Shown piece after piece: positions 33,534 through 41,583 of a stretch of DNA of 49,080 bases. The stretch spans positions 1 through 49,080 of the forward strand of contig NZ_SOGN01000058.1 in the NCBI RefSeq assembly GCF_004403395.1, written 5' to 3'. How positions within the stretch are numbered: position 1 is the first letter of the stretch; each line of letters begins with the position of its first letter. This DNA is from Cryobacterium cheniae (lineage in GTDB: Bacteria; Actinomycetota; Actinomycetes; Actinomycetales; Microbacteriaceae). Below the pieces are notes generated by a model that was not told where the DNA came from, did not search any database, and was given only the letters and a program-made list of their open reading frames with translations. Made by a program: the position numbers and the translations under genes.

Positions 33534-34267
33534 TCGAACACCGTGCTGCCACCGATGACCGCTGAACCCGTTTCGTCAGCGGTCGCAGGTTCGATGGTGA
33601 GCCAGACGCTGCCGAATTCCTGGCCCCAGACCAGCTTCTGAATGTCTGCGGTCGACCGGGCCAGGGTGACCATGACCGCGTCGAACGGCTCGGCTGCCGC
33701 GTCCGCTCCCTCGGCAGGAGGAGTCTTGTTTCCCTCCCGTACCGCGGTGACAAGCACCTTGTGGAAGACCTGGCGGCTGATCGGCGTGTCCTCGGCGCCG
33801 TCAGTGCCCTTGATCGTCGCGGAAATCACGACGCCGACGGTGTCGCCCGGCTTGACAGTGCCGCCGACCACCTGCTCGACGGGAAGCGCGATGCTGACCG
33901 CCTGCATCCCCTCCGGCAGGGCAACGTCTCCGCTGGCTGCCCGCTCGGCGGGCGTCACCCAGCGCGACTCGAGCAGTTGCTCGCCGGGCATCAGCGCGGT
34001 GTCTGCCACCAGGCCCTTCAGGTCGCTCAGTTTCGTCACGCGTCCAGGAACGGCGGCGAGGGTCGGAATCTGCTTCGCAGTGATGAGGTCGCTGATCGCG
34101 CTCGCCTCGGTGCCGGCTGGGATCTCAGCCGCTACCAGGTAGACCTCCACGAATTCGGCCCCGTTGGCCGCTCGCGCGTCAGCACTGTTCACGTAGCCGG
34201 TAAGCACGACGGTGCCAACAACGGCCAGGACGATCGCGAGGATCGCGCCAATGAGTCGAGTTTTCAT
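33530..34267 (-). CDS. cpaB: Flp pilus assembly protein CpaB/RcpC (SAF domain)
   Basis: This 245-residue protein has an N-terminal TM/signal anchor (IGAILAIVLAVVGTVVLTGYV) followed by a SAF domain (VEVYLVAAEIPAGTEASAI, roughly 40-105) and an RcpC-type domain (ALPVEQVVGGTVKPGDTVGV). In Gram-negative systems RcpC works with the RcpA secretin and outer parts. Here no secretin gene exists, as usual for single-membrane bacteria, so it probably acts in the cell wall zone. It lies 8 bp after tadG. Confidence 0.85.
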   Translation of the reverse strand: MKTRLIGAILAIVLAVVGTVVLTGYVNSADARAANGAEFVEVYLVAAEIPAGTEASAISDLITAKQIPTLAAVPGRVTKLSDLKGLVADTALMPGEQLLESRWVTPAERAASGDVALPEGMQAVSIALPVEQVVGGTVKPGDTVGVVISATIKGTDGAEDTPISRQVFHKVLVTAVREGNKTPPAEGADAAAEPFDAVMVTLARSTADIQKLVWGQEFGSVWLTIEPATADETGSAVIGGSTVFE

Positions 34268-34275
34268 GAAATCTC

Positions 34276-35259
34276 CTAGTTTGAAAGTCTGACGAGGTCT
34301 ACGCCGAGGTCGGGGCCACCGATAGCCGCACCTGCCGCGTCAACGGACACCCAACGATCGAAGTACCCCTGAATTCCACGGCAATTGCCGGTGCACCTCG
34401 GGGCGGCGGGATCGGTGTTGGTCAGTGCCGGACCCCCGGAGAACTTCCACCCGGTGATGGTGAAGGCAGCGAACGCGTAGAGGTGGTACGAGGCCGCCTG
34501 GCCATTGGTCACTTCGTTTCCGCTCGGGTTGTAGGCCCGGTCGAAAATGGGCACCAGGATCGTCTGGCCTTCGAGATCGGTCAGCGTGGCGGCACAGATA
34601 CCAGGGAACGAGTTGCCCGGTTCGCTCGGAGCGCGCGCCACGGTCAGGTCGATGGCGGCCTCGCACTCGTCCTCCACCCGGTCGAGCCAGCCGAATCCAC
34701 CGGGAATGGGGTGGCCGTCCGGGGTCGTGCACGCCGGGTTCTGGTCGTAGCGAAGGAGCACGAGGGTTCCGTCCAGGGCCGGCTGGAATTCACACAGCGA
34801 GATGGCGAGCGGCAGGACGATCATGCTCTCCCGCGGCGGGCCCCACTCGGCGGTGGCGGCAGCGTGCACGGTCGTCGAATCGATGCCGATGAACCGGGCG
34901 AACGGGTGGCTGATGGCATCCGCATTGGTGCTGGCCACCCGAGTGCTCGAGGTGACGAGCACGCTGTTGCTGGTAGGGAAGGTGGGGGTGAGAACGTTGG
35001 CGGCGCCGTCGTTGGCATTAGCGTCGGCGAAGGCGGCGGCTTTGGCCGCGGAGCCGGTGCAGACGCCGTCCGTGGCGCAGCCCTGGGCGATGGCGAGCGC
35101 TGCGGCATCCGCTCCGTTCTGGAGCTGGCCGCGTTCGACGTACAGGGCACCGACGTCGACGGCGATTGCCGCGAACCCAAGGAGCGGCACCAGCAGCACC
35201 GCCACCAGGACGGCACTCGCGCCGCGCTCATTGCCCAGACGTGCAGTTATCCTCCGCAT
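34276..35259 (-). CDS. TadG-like pilus assembly protein (minor pilin-like)
   Basis: This 327-residue protein has the class III prepilin-like N-terminus of TadE/TadG proteins: [20 protein letters not shown] then [20 protein letters not shown] helix follows ([19 protein letters not shown]) typical of the TadG N-terminal domain. The extracellular remainder has about eight cysteines (SLCEF, NPACTT, DECEAA, GICAATL, PRCTGNC), probably disulfide-bonded. It overlaps tadE by 13 bp. Role in pilus assembly is inferred from the family and the operon. Confidence 0.85.
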   Translation of the reverse strand: MRRITARLGNERGASAVLVAVLLVPLLGFAAIAVDVGALYVERGQLQNGADAAALAIAQGCATDGVCTGSAAKAAAFADANANDGAANVLTPTFPTSNSVLVTSSTRVASTNADAISHPFARFIGIDSTTVHAAATAEWGPPRESMIVLPLAISLCEFQPALDGTLVLLRYDQNPACTTPDGHPIPGGFGWLDRVEDECEAAIDLTVARAPSEPGNSFPGICAATLTDLEGQTILVPIFDRAYNPSGNEVTNGQAASYHLYAFAAFTITGWKFSGGPALTNTDPAAPRCTGNCRGIQGYFDRWVSVDAAGAAIGGPDLGVDLVRLSN

Positions 35260-35636
35260 TGCATGACTCCTTTACCGGTGAGAGGCAGCGTCACACCGAA
35301 GTACCCGGTGAGCAGGTCTACCTCGTAGTCGATGGTGACGGTCACGGCCGATCCGGCGGCGCAATCGGCCGGACTGACGGTGATGTCACCCGTGGTGAGC
35401 GCGGGGTTGACCGACGGAGCTGCCAGGCTGGCGGCCGTCTTGGCCCGCGCGGGATCGTTGTGGATGGCCATCGTCCGGGCACCCTCACGGGCCGCATTGC
35501 TCAGAGAGATCTGCACGTTGTAGACCCGGCTGAACTCGATCACTCCGAGTACGAGCAGGAGGAGTAGGGGAAGGACGAGCGCGAACTCGACGGCAGCCGC
35601 TCCGCGCTCGCTTGTGACGGTGCGCCTGAAAATCAT
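35247..35636 (-). CDS. TadE-like pseudopilin
   Basis: This 129-residue protein starts [20 protein letters not shown], with the ERG/AAAVEF processing motif and hydrophobic helix [17 protein letters not shown] of TadE proteins. Two cysteines (ADCAAG and MQCGG at the end) may pair. ATG 35636 is preferred over upstream codons because it follows GAAGGGG and matches family length. Two hairpins (35696-35757) separate it from the major pilin gene flp. Confidence 0.88.
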   Translation of the reverse strand: MIFRRTVTSERGAAAVEFALVLPLLLLLVLGVIEFSRVYNVQISLSNAAREGARTMAIHNDPARAKTAASLAAPSVNPALTTGDITVSPADCAAGSAVTVTIDYEVDLLTGYFGVTLPLTGKGVMQCGG

Positions 35637-35695
35637 GGAATGGCCCCTTCGGGTAGGCCTGGCGTTGCGGGTAAAAGTCGGGGGTGAGTGCGGGC

Positions 35696-35757
35696 GGCGG
35701 CGGCTCGCCATGACGAGCCGCCGCCGGCGCACGGGGTCTGGCGGGTCATGTCCCGCC
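35696..35757 (-). terminator. Two tandem hairpins between flp and tadE
   Basis: Hairpin 1: GGCGGCGGCTCG (35696-35707) with its perfect complement 35714-35725, loop CCATGA. Hairpin 2: GGCGGG (35740-35745) with CCCGCC (35752-35757). Neither has a T-tract. They follow the pilin stop and probably limit read-through or protect the pilin message, so that pilin exceeds assembly proteins. Confidence 0.65.
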
Positions 35758-35770
35758 GGGCACACGTTGG

Positions 35771-35950
35771 TTAGAGGTTGCCTTCAACTCCGGTGAACAA
35801 CGCCTGGAGGGCGAGGCCGACTGCGCCGACAGCACCGATGATGACGACGGCGATGAGCGAGACCATGAGGCCGTACTCCACCGCGGTGGCGCCTTCCTCG
35901 TCGGTGCGCATGCTGTTGATGGCGGCCTGGATCTTGGTGTAGAACTTCAT
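35771..35950 (-). CDS. flp: Flp-family major pilin
   Basis: This 59-residue prepilin begins [20 protein letters not shown], then the class IVb cleavage motif [10 protein letters not shown] and a hydrophobic helix ([19 protein letters not shown]). Cleavage after Gly20 by the nearby A24 peptidase would give a ~39-residue pilin, normal for Flp. It heads the Tad operon and would be the most abundant product; the two hairpins directly downstream fit that. The ATG lacks a textbook Shine-Dalgarno (GGACAACCCGAG upstream). A dyad at 36025-36045 lies in the putative promoter zone. Confidence 0.93.
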   Translation of the reverse strand: MKFYTKIQAAINSMRTDEEGATAVEYGLMVSLIAVVIIGAVGAVGLALQALFTGVEGNL

Positions 35951-36333
35951 CTCGGGTTGTCCGTTCTGTGTGGGCCGGCCAGGGCGGCCGAGCGAATGAC
36001 CACAAGTTACGTCCGCAGAGAAAACCTCACTACGTCCCAGTGAGGGGGATCCCTGTCTGGGGGGTAGCTGATGCTTTGCTGGACAAATCCTGGAAGCGAC
36101 ACGACAATAACTCGCGACGTGGGCTTGTCGCGAGTGAGGCCGTCATTCGGGTTCGGGCCGGTCAGTTCGAGTGGCTCAGGGGATCGCGCGGGAGGTGTCT
36201 CCAGGCGCGGCGCGGGCAGGAAGAATCGGGTACACAGGTGCTCCTCGGGTGAAGCGAACTCGCCTCAGGGTCGGCGACAGCGCCACCGTAGCCCCGTCTC
36301 AGCGATCGTCCTGACCCCCCGCCGGGGGGAACT
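35951..36333. other. 383-bp intergenic region between flp and the prepilin peptidase
   Basis: Its flp-proximal half is relatively AT-rich and holds the likely flp promoter: TAACTT (complement of 36004-36009) with the dyad at 36025-36045 just upstream. It also contains a 9-bp palindrome ACTCGCGAC/GTCGCGAGT (36110-36118, 36127-36135) and a small C6/G6 hairpin (36315-36329) after the peptidase stop. I see no credible ORF. Confidence 0.5.
36025..36045. promoter_or_regulatory. Dyad in the flp promoter zone (candidate operator)
   Basis: CCTCACT (36025-36031) and AGTGAGG (36039-36045) are perfect complements with a 7-nt spacer, placed at or just upstream of the expected -35 of the TAACTT promoter. 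Confidence 0.4.
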
Positions 36334-36966
36334 TCAGGCCAGCAGCACGCCCAGGAAGGCCCCGGCGAGCATGGACGGCCCGAACGGGATGGAACTCCGC
36401 AGCGTCACCCGGCGGAGCGCCAGTGCAACCAGCGAGACCAGGCCCCCGACCAGGAACGCCCCGAAAGCACCGACGAGAAACGGGGTCCACCCCAGGTAGC
36501 CGAGGGCGAAGCCGATCACCGCGGCCAGTTTCACGTCACCCATGCCGATGCCGCCGGGCGAGATCAGGGCGAGCACGAAATAGAACGCGAACAGCGCGGC
36601 GCCGCCGACGAGTGCTCCCAGCAGAGCGGGCCAGGCCCCGGATGCCACCGCCGCGAAGGCCAGCAGCACCGGAAGCACGATCATCGAGGGGTAGACGAGC
36701 GCGTTGGGCAGCCGCTTCTCGGCGATGTCGACGACGCTGAGCACCACCGTGATCAGCGCCAGATACAGATAGGCCGGGAGCTCCCACGCGACCCCGAATT
36801 TCCACACCACGAGCGCGATGAGAAGGCCGGTCGACGCGGTCACGGTCGCACGGACCGGCAACGCGAAGCGGCGGCGGATGCGCAGCATCCGTTCGGCAAT
36901 CCCGGTGAGTGGCACCCCGAGTGCGGCGCCGATCAGGCCGGCGACAATCGGCAGCCAGGGCGCCAC
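36334..36966 (-). CDS. A24-family prepilin peptidase (TadV/CpaA-like)
   Basis: This 210-residue membrane aspartyl protease processes Flp, TadE and TadG prepilins. It has about six TM segments and the two catalytic-Asp motifs, VVDIAEKRLPNALVYP and GIGMGDVKLAAVIG (GxGD-type). The N-terminal zinc/methylase domain of PilD is absent, as in TadV/CpaA. It is not inside the tad operon but 383 bp upstream on the same strand. It lies 6 bp downstream of the fprA-like gene, so it may be co-transcribed with redox and quinone genes. Confidence 0.92.
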   Translation of the reverse strand: MAPWLPIVAGLIGAALGVPLTGIAERMLRIRRRFALPVRATVTASTGLLIALVVWKFGVAWELPAYLYLALITVVLSVVDIAEKRLPNALVYPSMIVLPVLLAFAAVASGAWPALLGALVGGAALFAFYFVLALISPGGIGMGDVKLAAVIGFALGYLGWTPFLVGAFGAFLVGGLVSLVALALRRVTLRSSIPFGPSMLAGAFLGVLLA

Positions 36967-36972
36967 GCGCGG

Positions 36973-38358
36973 TCAGCTCTCGCCGCGGGAAATCGTCACC
37001 ATCTCGTCGCGGGGTACGACCTTGACCCGGGTTCGGCCCGCGTCGGCGCCGAGCGCGAGCTCGTGCTGGTCGAGCCGGTGCCAGCCGTCGAGGTTCGTGT
37101 ATCGCACCCCGCGCTCGTCGAGCAGGTCCACGATGCTCTGCTCCGACGACGACTGCGGGCGCCACCAGTTGCCGAGGTCGTTGATCAGGTGCCGCACGGT
37201 CTCCATGGCGTCGGACTTCGTGTGCCCGATCAGCCCGACCGGTCCGCGCTTGATCCACCCGGTCGCGTAGACGCCGTACATCTGCGTGTTGCCGCCCTTC
37301 GATCCGAACGACGGGTCACCCTTCCAGAGCACCTGCCCCTCCCGGTTGGGGATGACGCCGCGCTTCTTGTCGAACGGAACGCCCGGCAGCGGGGACCCGA
37401 AGTAGCCCACCGCGCGGTAGACGGCCTGGATCGGCAGCTCCCGGATCTCGCCGGTGCCGACGACGCCGCCCTGCCCGTTCGGGGTGGTGCGTTCGTAACG
37501 GATGGCGCCGACCCGGCCGGTGCCGTCGTCGACGATTTCGAGGGGCTTGGCGAAGAAGTGCAGGTGCAGTCGCCGGCTGGCCGCGCCGGCCGGGCGCTCC
37601 CGCCACTTGTTCAGCACCTTGTCGATCACGAAGACCTGTTTGTTGCTGGCCACCGCGTCTCGCGCGGCATCGTCGTAGTCGAAGTCCTCGTCGTAGACGA
37701 CGATGTCCACATCGGGCAGGTCGCCGAGTTCCCGCAGCTCCAGCGGGGTGAACTTGACGGAGGTCGGGCCGCGGCGGCCGAACACATGCACATCCGTCAC
37801 CGGCGAGGCCTTGAGCCCCTCGTAGACGTTCGCCGGGATCTCCGTGCTCAGCAGGTCGTCGGCGTGCTTGGCCAGCATGCGCGCGACATCCAGCGCCACG
37901 TTGCCGTTGCCGATGACGGCGACTTCCCGGGCGTCCAACGGCCAGGTGCGCGGCACGTCGGGGTGGCCGTCGAACCAGCTGACGAACCGGGCGGCCCCGT
38001 AGGACCCGGTCAGGTCGATGCCCGGGATGTCCAGGTCGGCGTCGTGCACGGCCCCGGTCGCGAAGATGACGGCGTTGTAGTGCTTCTTCAGGTCCTCGAG
38101 GGTGAGGTCGATGCCGAATCGCACATTGCCGAAGACCCGGATGTCGCCGCGGTCGAGCACGTCGCGCAGGGCCGTGATGATTCCCTTGATCCGGGGGTGG
38201 TCCGGGGCGACGCCGTAGCGCACGAGACCGTAGGGCGCCGGCAGTTGGTCGAACAGGTCGATCGAAACGTCGAAGTTCCGTTCCGCCTTGAGCAGGATGT
38301 CGGCGGCATAGATTCCCGCAGGTCCTGCGCCGACAATGGCCAATCGCAACTTGGTCAT
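36973..38358 (-). CDS. Ferredoxin/adrenodoxin-type NADP+ reductase (FprA-like)
   Basis: This 461-residue flavoprotein has the FAD dinucleotide fold VGAGPAGIYAADILL at the N-terminus, LPAPYGLVRYGVAPDHP, and the NADP-binding fold IGNGNVALDVARML. The tail contains QMYGVYATGWIKRGPVGLIG. It matches mycobacterial FprA and adrenodoxin reductase, which pass electrons from NADPH to a ferredoxin. ATG 38358 follows GAAAGG at good spacing. It sits 10 bp after the polyprenyl synthase gene and 6 bp before the prepilin peptidase gene. The electron acceptor is not visible. Confidence 0.93.
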   Translation of the reverse strand: MTKLRLAIVGAGPAGIYAADILLKAERNFDVSIDLFDQLPAPYGLVRYGVAPDHPRIKGIITALRDVLDRGDIRVFGNVRFGIDLTLEDLKKHYNAVIFATGAVHDADLDIPGIDLTGSYGAARFVSWFDGHPDVPRTWPLDAREVAVIGNGNVALDVARMLAKHADDLLSTEIPANVYEGLKASPVTDVHVFGRRGPTSVKFTPLELRELGDLPDVDIVVYDEDFDYDDAARDAVASNKQVFVIDKVLNKWRERPAGAASRRLHLHFFAKPLEIVDDGTGRVGAIRYERTTPNGQGGVVGTGEIRELPIQAVYRAVGYFGSPLPGVPFDKKRGVIPNREGQVLWKGDPSFGSKGGNTQMYGVYATGWIKRGPVGLIGHTKSDAMETVRHLINDLGNWWRPQSSSEQSIVDLLDERGVRYTNLDGWHRLDQHELALGADAGRTRVKVVPRDEMVTISRGES

Positions 38359-38368
38359 GGAAGCCTTT

Positions 38369-39439
38369 CTAACTTGATCGCTCAACGATCGTGTCGGCGA
38401 AACGGGTGAGGGCCTTCTTGACCGAACCATCCGGCAGCGGAGCCAGAGCCTCGACCGCGTCGCGAGCCCAGCTGTGCGCCTCGGCGAGAGTCTGCCCGGT
38501 CACGTCATGGTCGCGCAGCGCGGTGATCGCCGAGTCCGCCGCCGCGGTCGCGACACCGTTGCTGGCCATCACGTCGCGTTCGAGGCGTTCGAGCAGGGTG
38601 GCCGCGGTGTCGTCGTGCGGGGCCCGCTCGCGCAGACGCAGCAGCGGCAGGGTGGCCACGCCGGCGCGCAGGTCGGTGCCGGGCACCTTGCCTGTTTCCT
38701 CCGGTTGCGGGGAGAGGTCGAGCACGTCGTCGATGAGCTGGAAGGCGACGCCGACCTTCTCGCCGAAGGCGATCACGGGCTGTTCGAACTCAGGCGGCGC
38801 ATTGGAGAAGATGATTCCGGCCTGGGCGGCCGCGGCGATCAGCGAGCCGGTCTTGTCGGCGAGCACCTGGATGTAGTGCTGCACGGGGTCCTGGCCGGGC
38901 TGCACACCGACCGTTTCGTGAAGTTGGCCGAGCACGAGCCGTTCGAAGGTGTCGGCCTGCAAACGGATGGCCCGCTCACCGAGGCGTGCCATCAGCTGGT
39001 TGGCGCGGGCGAAAAGCAGATCCCCGGTCAGGATCGCCACCGAGTTGCCCCACACGGTCTGGGCGCTCGGCACCCCGCGGCGCTTGTCCGAGTCGTCCAT
39101 CACATCGTCGTGGTACAGCGAGGCCAGGTGGGTGATCTCGATCGCGGTGGCCGCGGTGATGACGTCGGTGTGGTTGCCGCTGCCGAGGTGGGCGGTGAGC
39201 AACGCCAGCATGGGGCGCACGCGCTTGCCCCCCGCTTTGAGCAGGTACCGGCTGGTGACGTTCGCGATCTCGTCGGCGAAGGTGACCTCGGCGAGCAGGC
39301 TGGCTTCGACCTGGTCGATGCCCGCGTCGATGCCCGCCGCGAGGCCACGGTCCTCGGCGGTTGAGAAAATGCGATCGCTGAGGCCGAGCTGGCTCGTCAC
39401 GGAAGAGCCCCGACGGAACACGGGCATGCTCGGTTTCAC
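38369..39439 (-). CDS. Long-chain trans-polyprenyl diphosphate synthase (menaquinone tail)
   Basis: This 356-residue prenyl elongase has KAGGKRVRP, the first Asp-rich motif DDVMD (residues 111-115, within LYHDDVMDDSDKRRG) and the second LIDDVLDLS. It condenses isopentenyl diphosphate units. The neighbouring menG, menA and other men genes point to the menaquinone side chain, so a heptaprenyl to nonaprenyl product is likely; chain length cannot be read safely. GTG 39439 is chosen because the -10 TAGGCT (39446-39451) is exactly 6 nt upstream. A later ATG (39427) is also possible. It probably forms an operon with fprA-like and the prepilin peptidase. Confidence 0.9.
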   Translation of the reverse strand: MKPSMPVFRRGSSVTSQLGLSDRIFSTAEDRGLAAGIDAGIDQVEASLLAEVTFADEIANVTSRYLLKAGGKRVRPMLALLTAHLGSGNHTDVITAATAIEITHLASLYHDDVMDDSDKRRGVPSAQTVWGNSVAILTGDLLFARANQLMARLGERAIRLQADTFERLVLGQLHETVGVQPGQDPVQHYIQVLADKTGSLIAAAAQAGIIFSNAPPEFEQPVIAFGEKVGVAFQLIDDVLDLSPQPEETGKVPGTDLRAGVATLPLLRLRERAPHDDTAATLLERLERDVMASNGVATAAADSAITALRDHDVTGQTLAEAHSWARDAVEALAPLPDGSVKKALTRFADTIVERSS

Positions 39440-39445
39440 TCTGTC

Positions 39446-39451
39446 AGCCTA
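39446..39451 (-). promoter_or_regulatory. -10 box TAGGCT of the polyprenyl synthase gene (leaderless)
   Basis: It lies exactly 6 nt before GTG 39439, in the 32-bp gap after menG. Confidence 0.55.
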
Positions 39452-39471
39452 ACGATCGGATCTGGGAAGAT

Positions 39472-40197
39472 TCAGGACGGTGCGGTTGACGCATCCGCCG
39501 GCTTGACGCCGCGGTGCAGGGCCACGATGCCCAGGCTCAGGTTGCGGTAGGCGACGGCGTCATAGCCCGCCTCCCGCAGCCAGGCACTGAGGGTCTGCTG
39601 GTTCGGCCAGGCGGCGATCGACTCGCCCAGGTAGTCGTACGCCTCCGCGTTCGAGGACGCCAGCTTCACGATCATCGGCATCACATGATTGAGGTAAGCG
39701 AAGTAGCCCATCCGAATCGGCGCGAACGGCGGCGTGGAGAACTCGCAGATCACGACGCGCCCGCCGGGCTTGGTCACCCGGTAGAACTCGGCCAGGGCCT
39801 TCCTGGGCTCGACCACGTTGCGCAGGCCGAACGAGATGGTCACGGCGTCGAACTCGTTGTCGGCGAACGGCAGGGCCGTGGCGTCGGCCTGCACGAACTC
39901 GAGCTGCGGGTTCCCGGCGTGGCGGGAACGGCCGACGGCGATCATGCCCTCGGAGAAGTCGGCGGCCACGACATGCGCGCCCGTTTTCGTCAGCGCGACG
40001 CTCGAGGTGCCCGTTCCGGCGGCGATGTCCAGGATGCGTTCGCCGCGCCGGGGGTTCACGGCGCGGGTCGCGGCCATCCGCCACAGGGCCGCGTTCCCGA
40101 CCGAGAGCACGGCATTCGTGCGGTCGTAATGGGTGGAGACCTGATCGAACATGGCAGCGACCTGCTCGGGCTGCTTATTGAGGTCTGCTCTACTCAC
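39472..40197 (-). CDS. menG: Demethylmenaquinone methyltransferase
   Basis: This 241-residue UbiE/MenG-family enzyme performs the last step of menaquinone synthesis, SAM-dependent C-methylation of demethylmenaquinone. Key blocks are VAAMFDQVSTHYDRTNAVLS, the SAM loop ILDIAAGTGTSS (from residue ~56), FAVDNEFDAVTISFGLRNV-like region and RVVICEFSTPPFAPIR. GTG 40197 (MSRADLNKQP) is fixed by -10 TAGACT (40204-40209) 6 nt upstream; the intervening GAGGGA could also act as a weak Shine-Dalgarno. It is back to back with menF. Confidence 0.94.
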   Translation of the reverse strand: MSRADLNKQPEQVAAMFDQVSTHYDRTNAVLSVGNAALWRMAATRAVNPRRGERILDIAAGTGTSSVALTKTGAHVVAADFSEGMIAVGRSRHAGNPQLEFVQADATALPFADNEFDAVTISFGLRNVVEPRKALAEFYRVTKPGGRVVICEFSTPPFAPIRMGYFAYLNHVMPMIVKLASSNAEAYDYLGESIAAWPNQQTLSAWLREAGYDAVAYRNLSLGIVALHRGVKPADASTAPS

Positions 40198-40203
40198 TCC
40201 CTC

Positions 40204-40209
40204 AGTCTA
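40204..40209 (-). promoter_or_regulatory. -10 box TAGACT of menG (leaderless)
   Basis: It lies exactly 6 nt before GTG 40197. Confidence 0.55.
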
Positions 40210-40250
40210 GATTGCCGGCGGACACGCGGGGCCCTCCAGAGCCGCTGGCA

Positions 40251-40256
40251 TAGGCT
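40251..40256 (+). promoter_or_regulatory. -10 box TAGGCT of menF (decides start)
   Basis: It lies exactly 6 nt before GTG 40263. The earlier GTG at 40257 directly abuts the box and would not be in the mRNA. Confidence 0.55.
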
Positions 40257-40262
40257 GTGCAG

Positions 40263-41495
40263 GTGAATGCTCAGGCTCTAACGGTCGAAACCACCCCCCT
40301 CGCCGACATCCGCCAACTCATTCTTCTGCTCGACACCCGCGAACCGTTGCTCTGGATGCGCCGCAACCAGGGTCTGGCGGGCATCGGCACGGCACTCCGG
40401 CTCGAGTTCTCCGGCGCGACCCGGCTCACGGATGCCGCCACCGCCTGGCGCGAGGTCGCGGCCGCAGCCACCGTGTCCGACCCGATCGAACGCACCGGCA
40501 CCGGCCTGCTCGCCTTCGGAGCCTTCGCCTTCGACGCCTCCTCCGATCAGACCAGCGTGCTGATCGTGCCGCAGGTCATCATCGGTCGCGACAACGGCCA
40601 GTGCTGGGTGACCCGGATCTGGCCGACCGGAACCACACCGCCGGAAATCCCCCTCGCCCTGCGTCCGCTCGGCACCGAATACCGCATTTCGCTGCTGCCC
40701 GGCGCTCTGCCTCCCGCCGGGTACCGCGACGCGGTCGGCGAGGCCGTCTCCCGCATCGCCTCGGGGGATCTCAACAAGGTCGTGCTGGCCCGGGACCTGG
40801 TCGGCCGGCTGCCGGCCGAATCAGACCTGCGCCGCGCCGTCAGCGAACTGGCGCTGGGCTACCCCGACTGCTGGACCTACGCGGTCGACGGCCTCGTCGG
40901 CTCCAGCCCGGAGACCCTCATCCGCGCCGACCACGGCGAGGTCAACGCCCGCGTGCTTGCCGGCACGGTGTCGCGAGGCTCGGATGCCGCCTCCGACCTG
41001 GAGGCGGCCCTCCAGCTGGCCACCTCCGCCAAGGACGGCGACGAACACGAGTTCGCGGTGCAGAGCGTGCTGGCCTCGCTCCATTCGCACACCTCGCACC
41101 TCACGACCAGCGAGATCCCGTTCACGGTGAAGCTGCCCAACCTCTGGCACCTGGCGACGGATGTCGAGGGCACCCTGAGCGACGGATCGAACTCCCTCGA
41201 CCTGATCGCCGCCCTGCACCCGACGGCCGCGGTCGCCGGCACTCCCACCGAGACGGCGCTCGCCCTGATCCGCGAACTGGAGCCCTTCGACCGGGGCCGC
41301 TACGCGGGCCCGGTGGGCTGGGTCGGCGCCGACGGCGACGGCGAGTGGGCGATCGCCCTGCGCTGCGCCCAGGTCAGCCCTGCCGGCGCCGTCACGGCGT
41401 ACGCGGGCTGCGGCATCGTGCTGGACTCCGAGCCGGAGCGCGAACTCGCCGAAACCCGGATGAAGTTCCGCCCCGTCGTGGAGGCCTTCGGCTGA
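40263..41495 (+). CDS. menF: Isochorismate synthase
   Basis: This 410-residue chorismate-binding enzyme converts chorismate to isochorismate, the entry to menaquinone synthesis. The conserved C-terminal domain shows LNKVVLARDLVG, SSPETLIRADHGEVNARVLAGT, a KDGDEHEFAVQSV helix, HPTAAVAGTPT and GRYAGPVGWVGADGDGEWAIAL. The fold is also used by siderophore or salicylate synthases (EntC, PchA), but the divergent menG and nearby menD make MenF the better call. The GTG start 40263 is set by TAGGCT 6 nt upstream. It converges with the PPK2 gene. Confidence 0.93.
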   Translation: MNAQALTVETTPLADIRQLILLLDTREPLLWMRRNQGLAGIGTALRLEFSGATRLTDAATAWREVAAAATVSDPIERTGTGLLAFGAFAFDASSDQTSVLIVPQVIIGRDNGQCWVTRIWPTGTTPPEIPLALRPLGTEYRISLLPGALPPAGYRDAVGEAVSRIASGDLNKVVLARDLVGRLPAESDLRRAVSELALGYPDCWTYAVDGLVGSSPETLIRADHGEVNARVLAGTVSRGSDAASDLEAALQLATSAKDGDEHEFAVQSVLASLHSHTSHLTTSEIPFTVKLPNLWHLATDVEGTLSDGSNSLDLIAALHPTAAVAGTPTETALALIRELEPFDRGRYAGPVGWVGADGDGEWAIALRCAQVSPAGAVTAYAGCGIVLDSEPERELAETRMKFRPVVEAFG

Positions 41496-41545
41496 CCCCG
41501 CCCGGGCTCACCCGAACATCCGTCCCGCTCCCCTCCCGCTCCCGT

Positions 41546-41566
41546 CGGAGTGCTCGGGTCACTCCG
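41546..41566. terminator. Hairpin between convergent menF and PPK2 genes
   Basis: CGGAGTG (41546-41552) pairs with CACTCCG (41560-41566), and an outer CCCGT/ACGGG pair (41541-41545, 41574-41578) extends it. There is no T-tract. Confidence 0.45.
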
Positions 41567-41583
41567 GGCCGGAACGGGCACTC

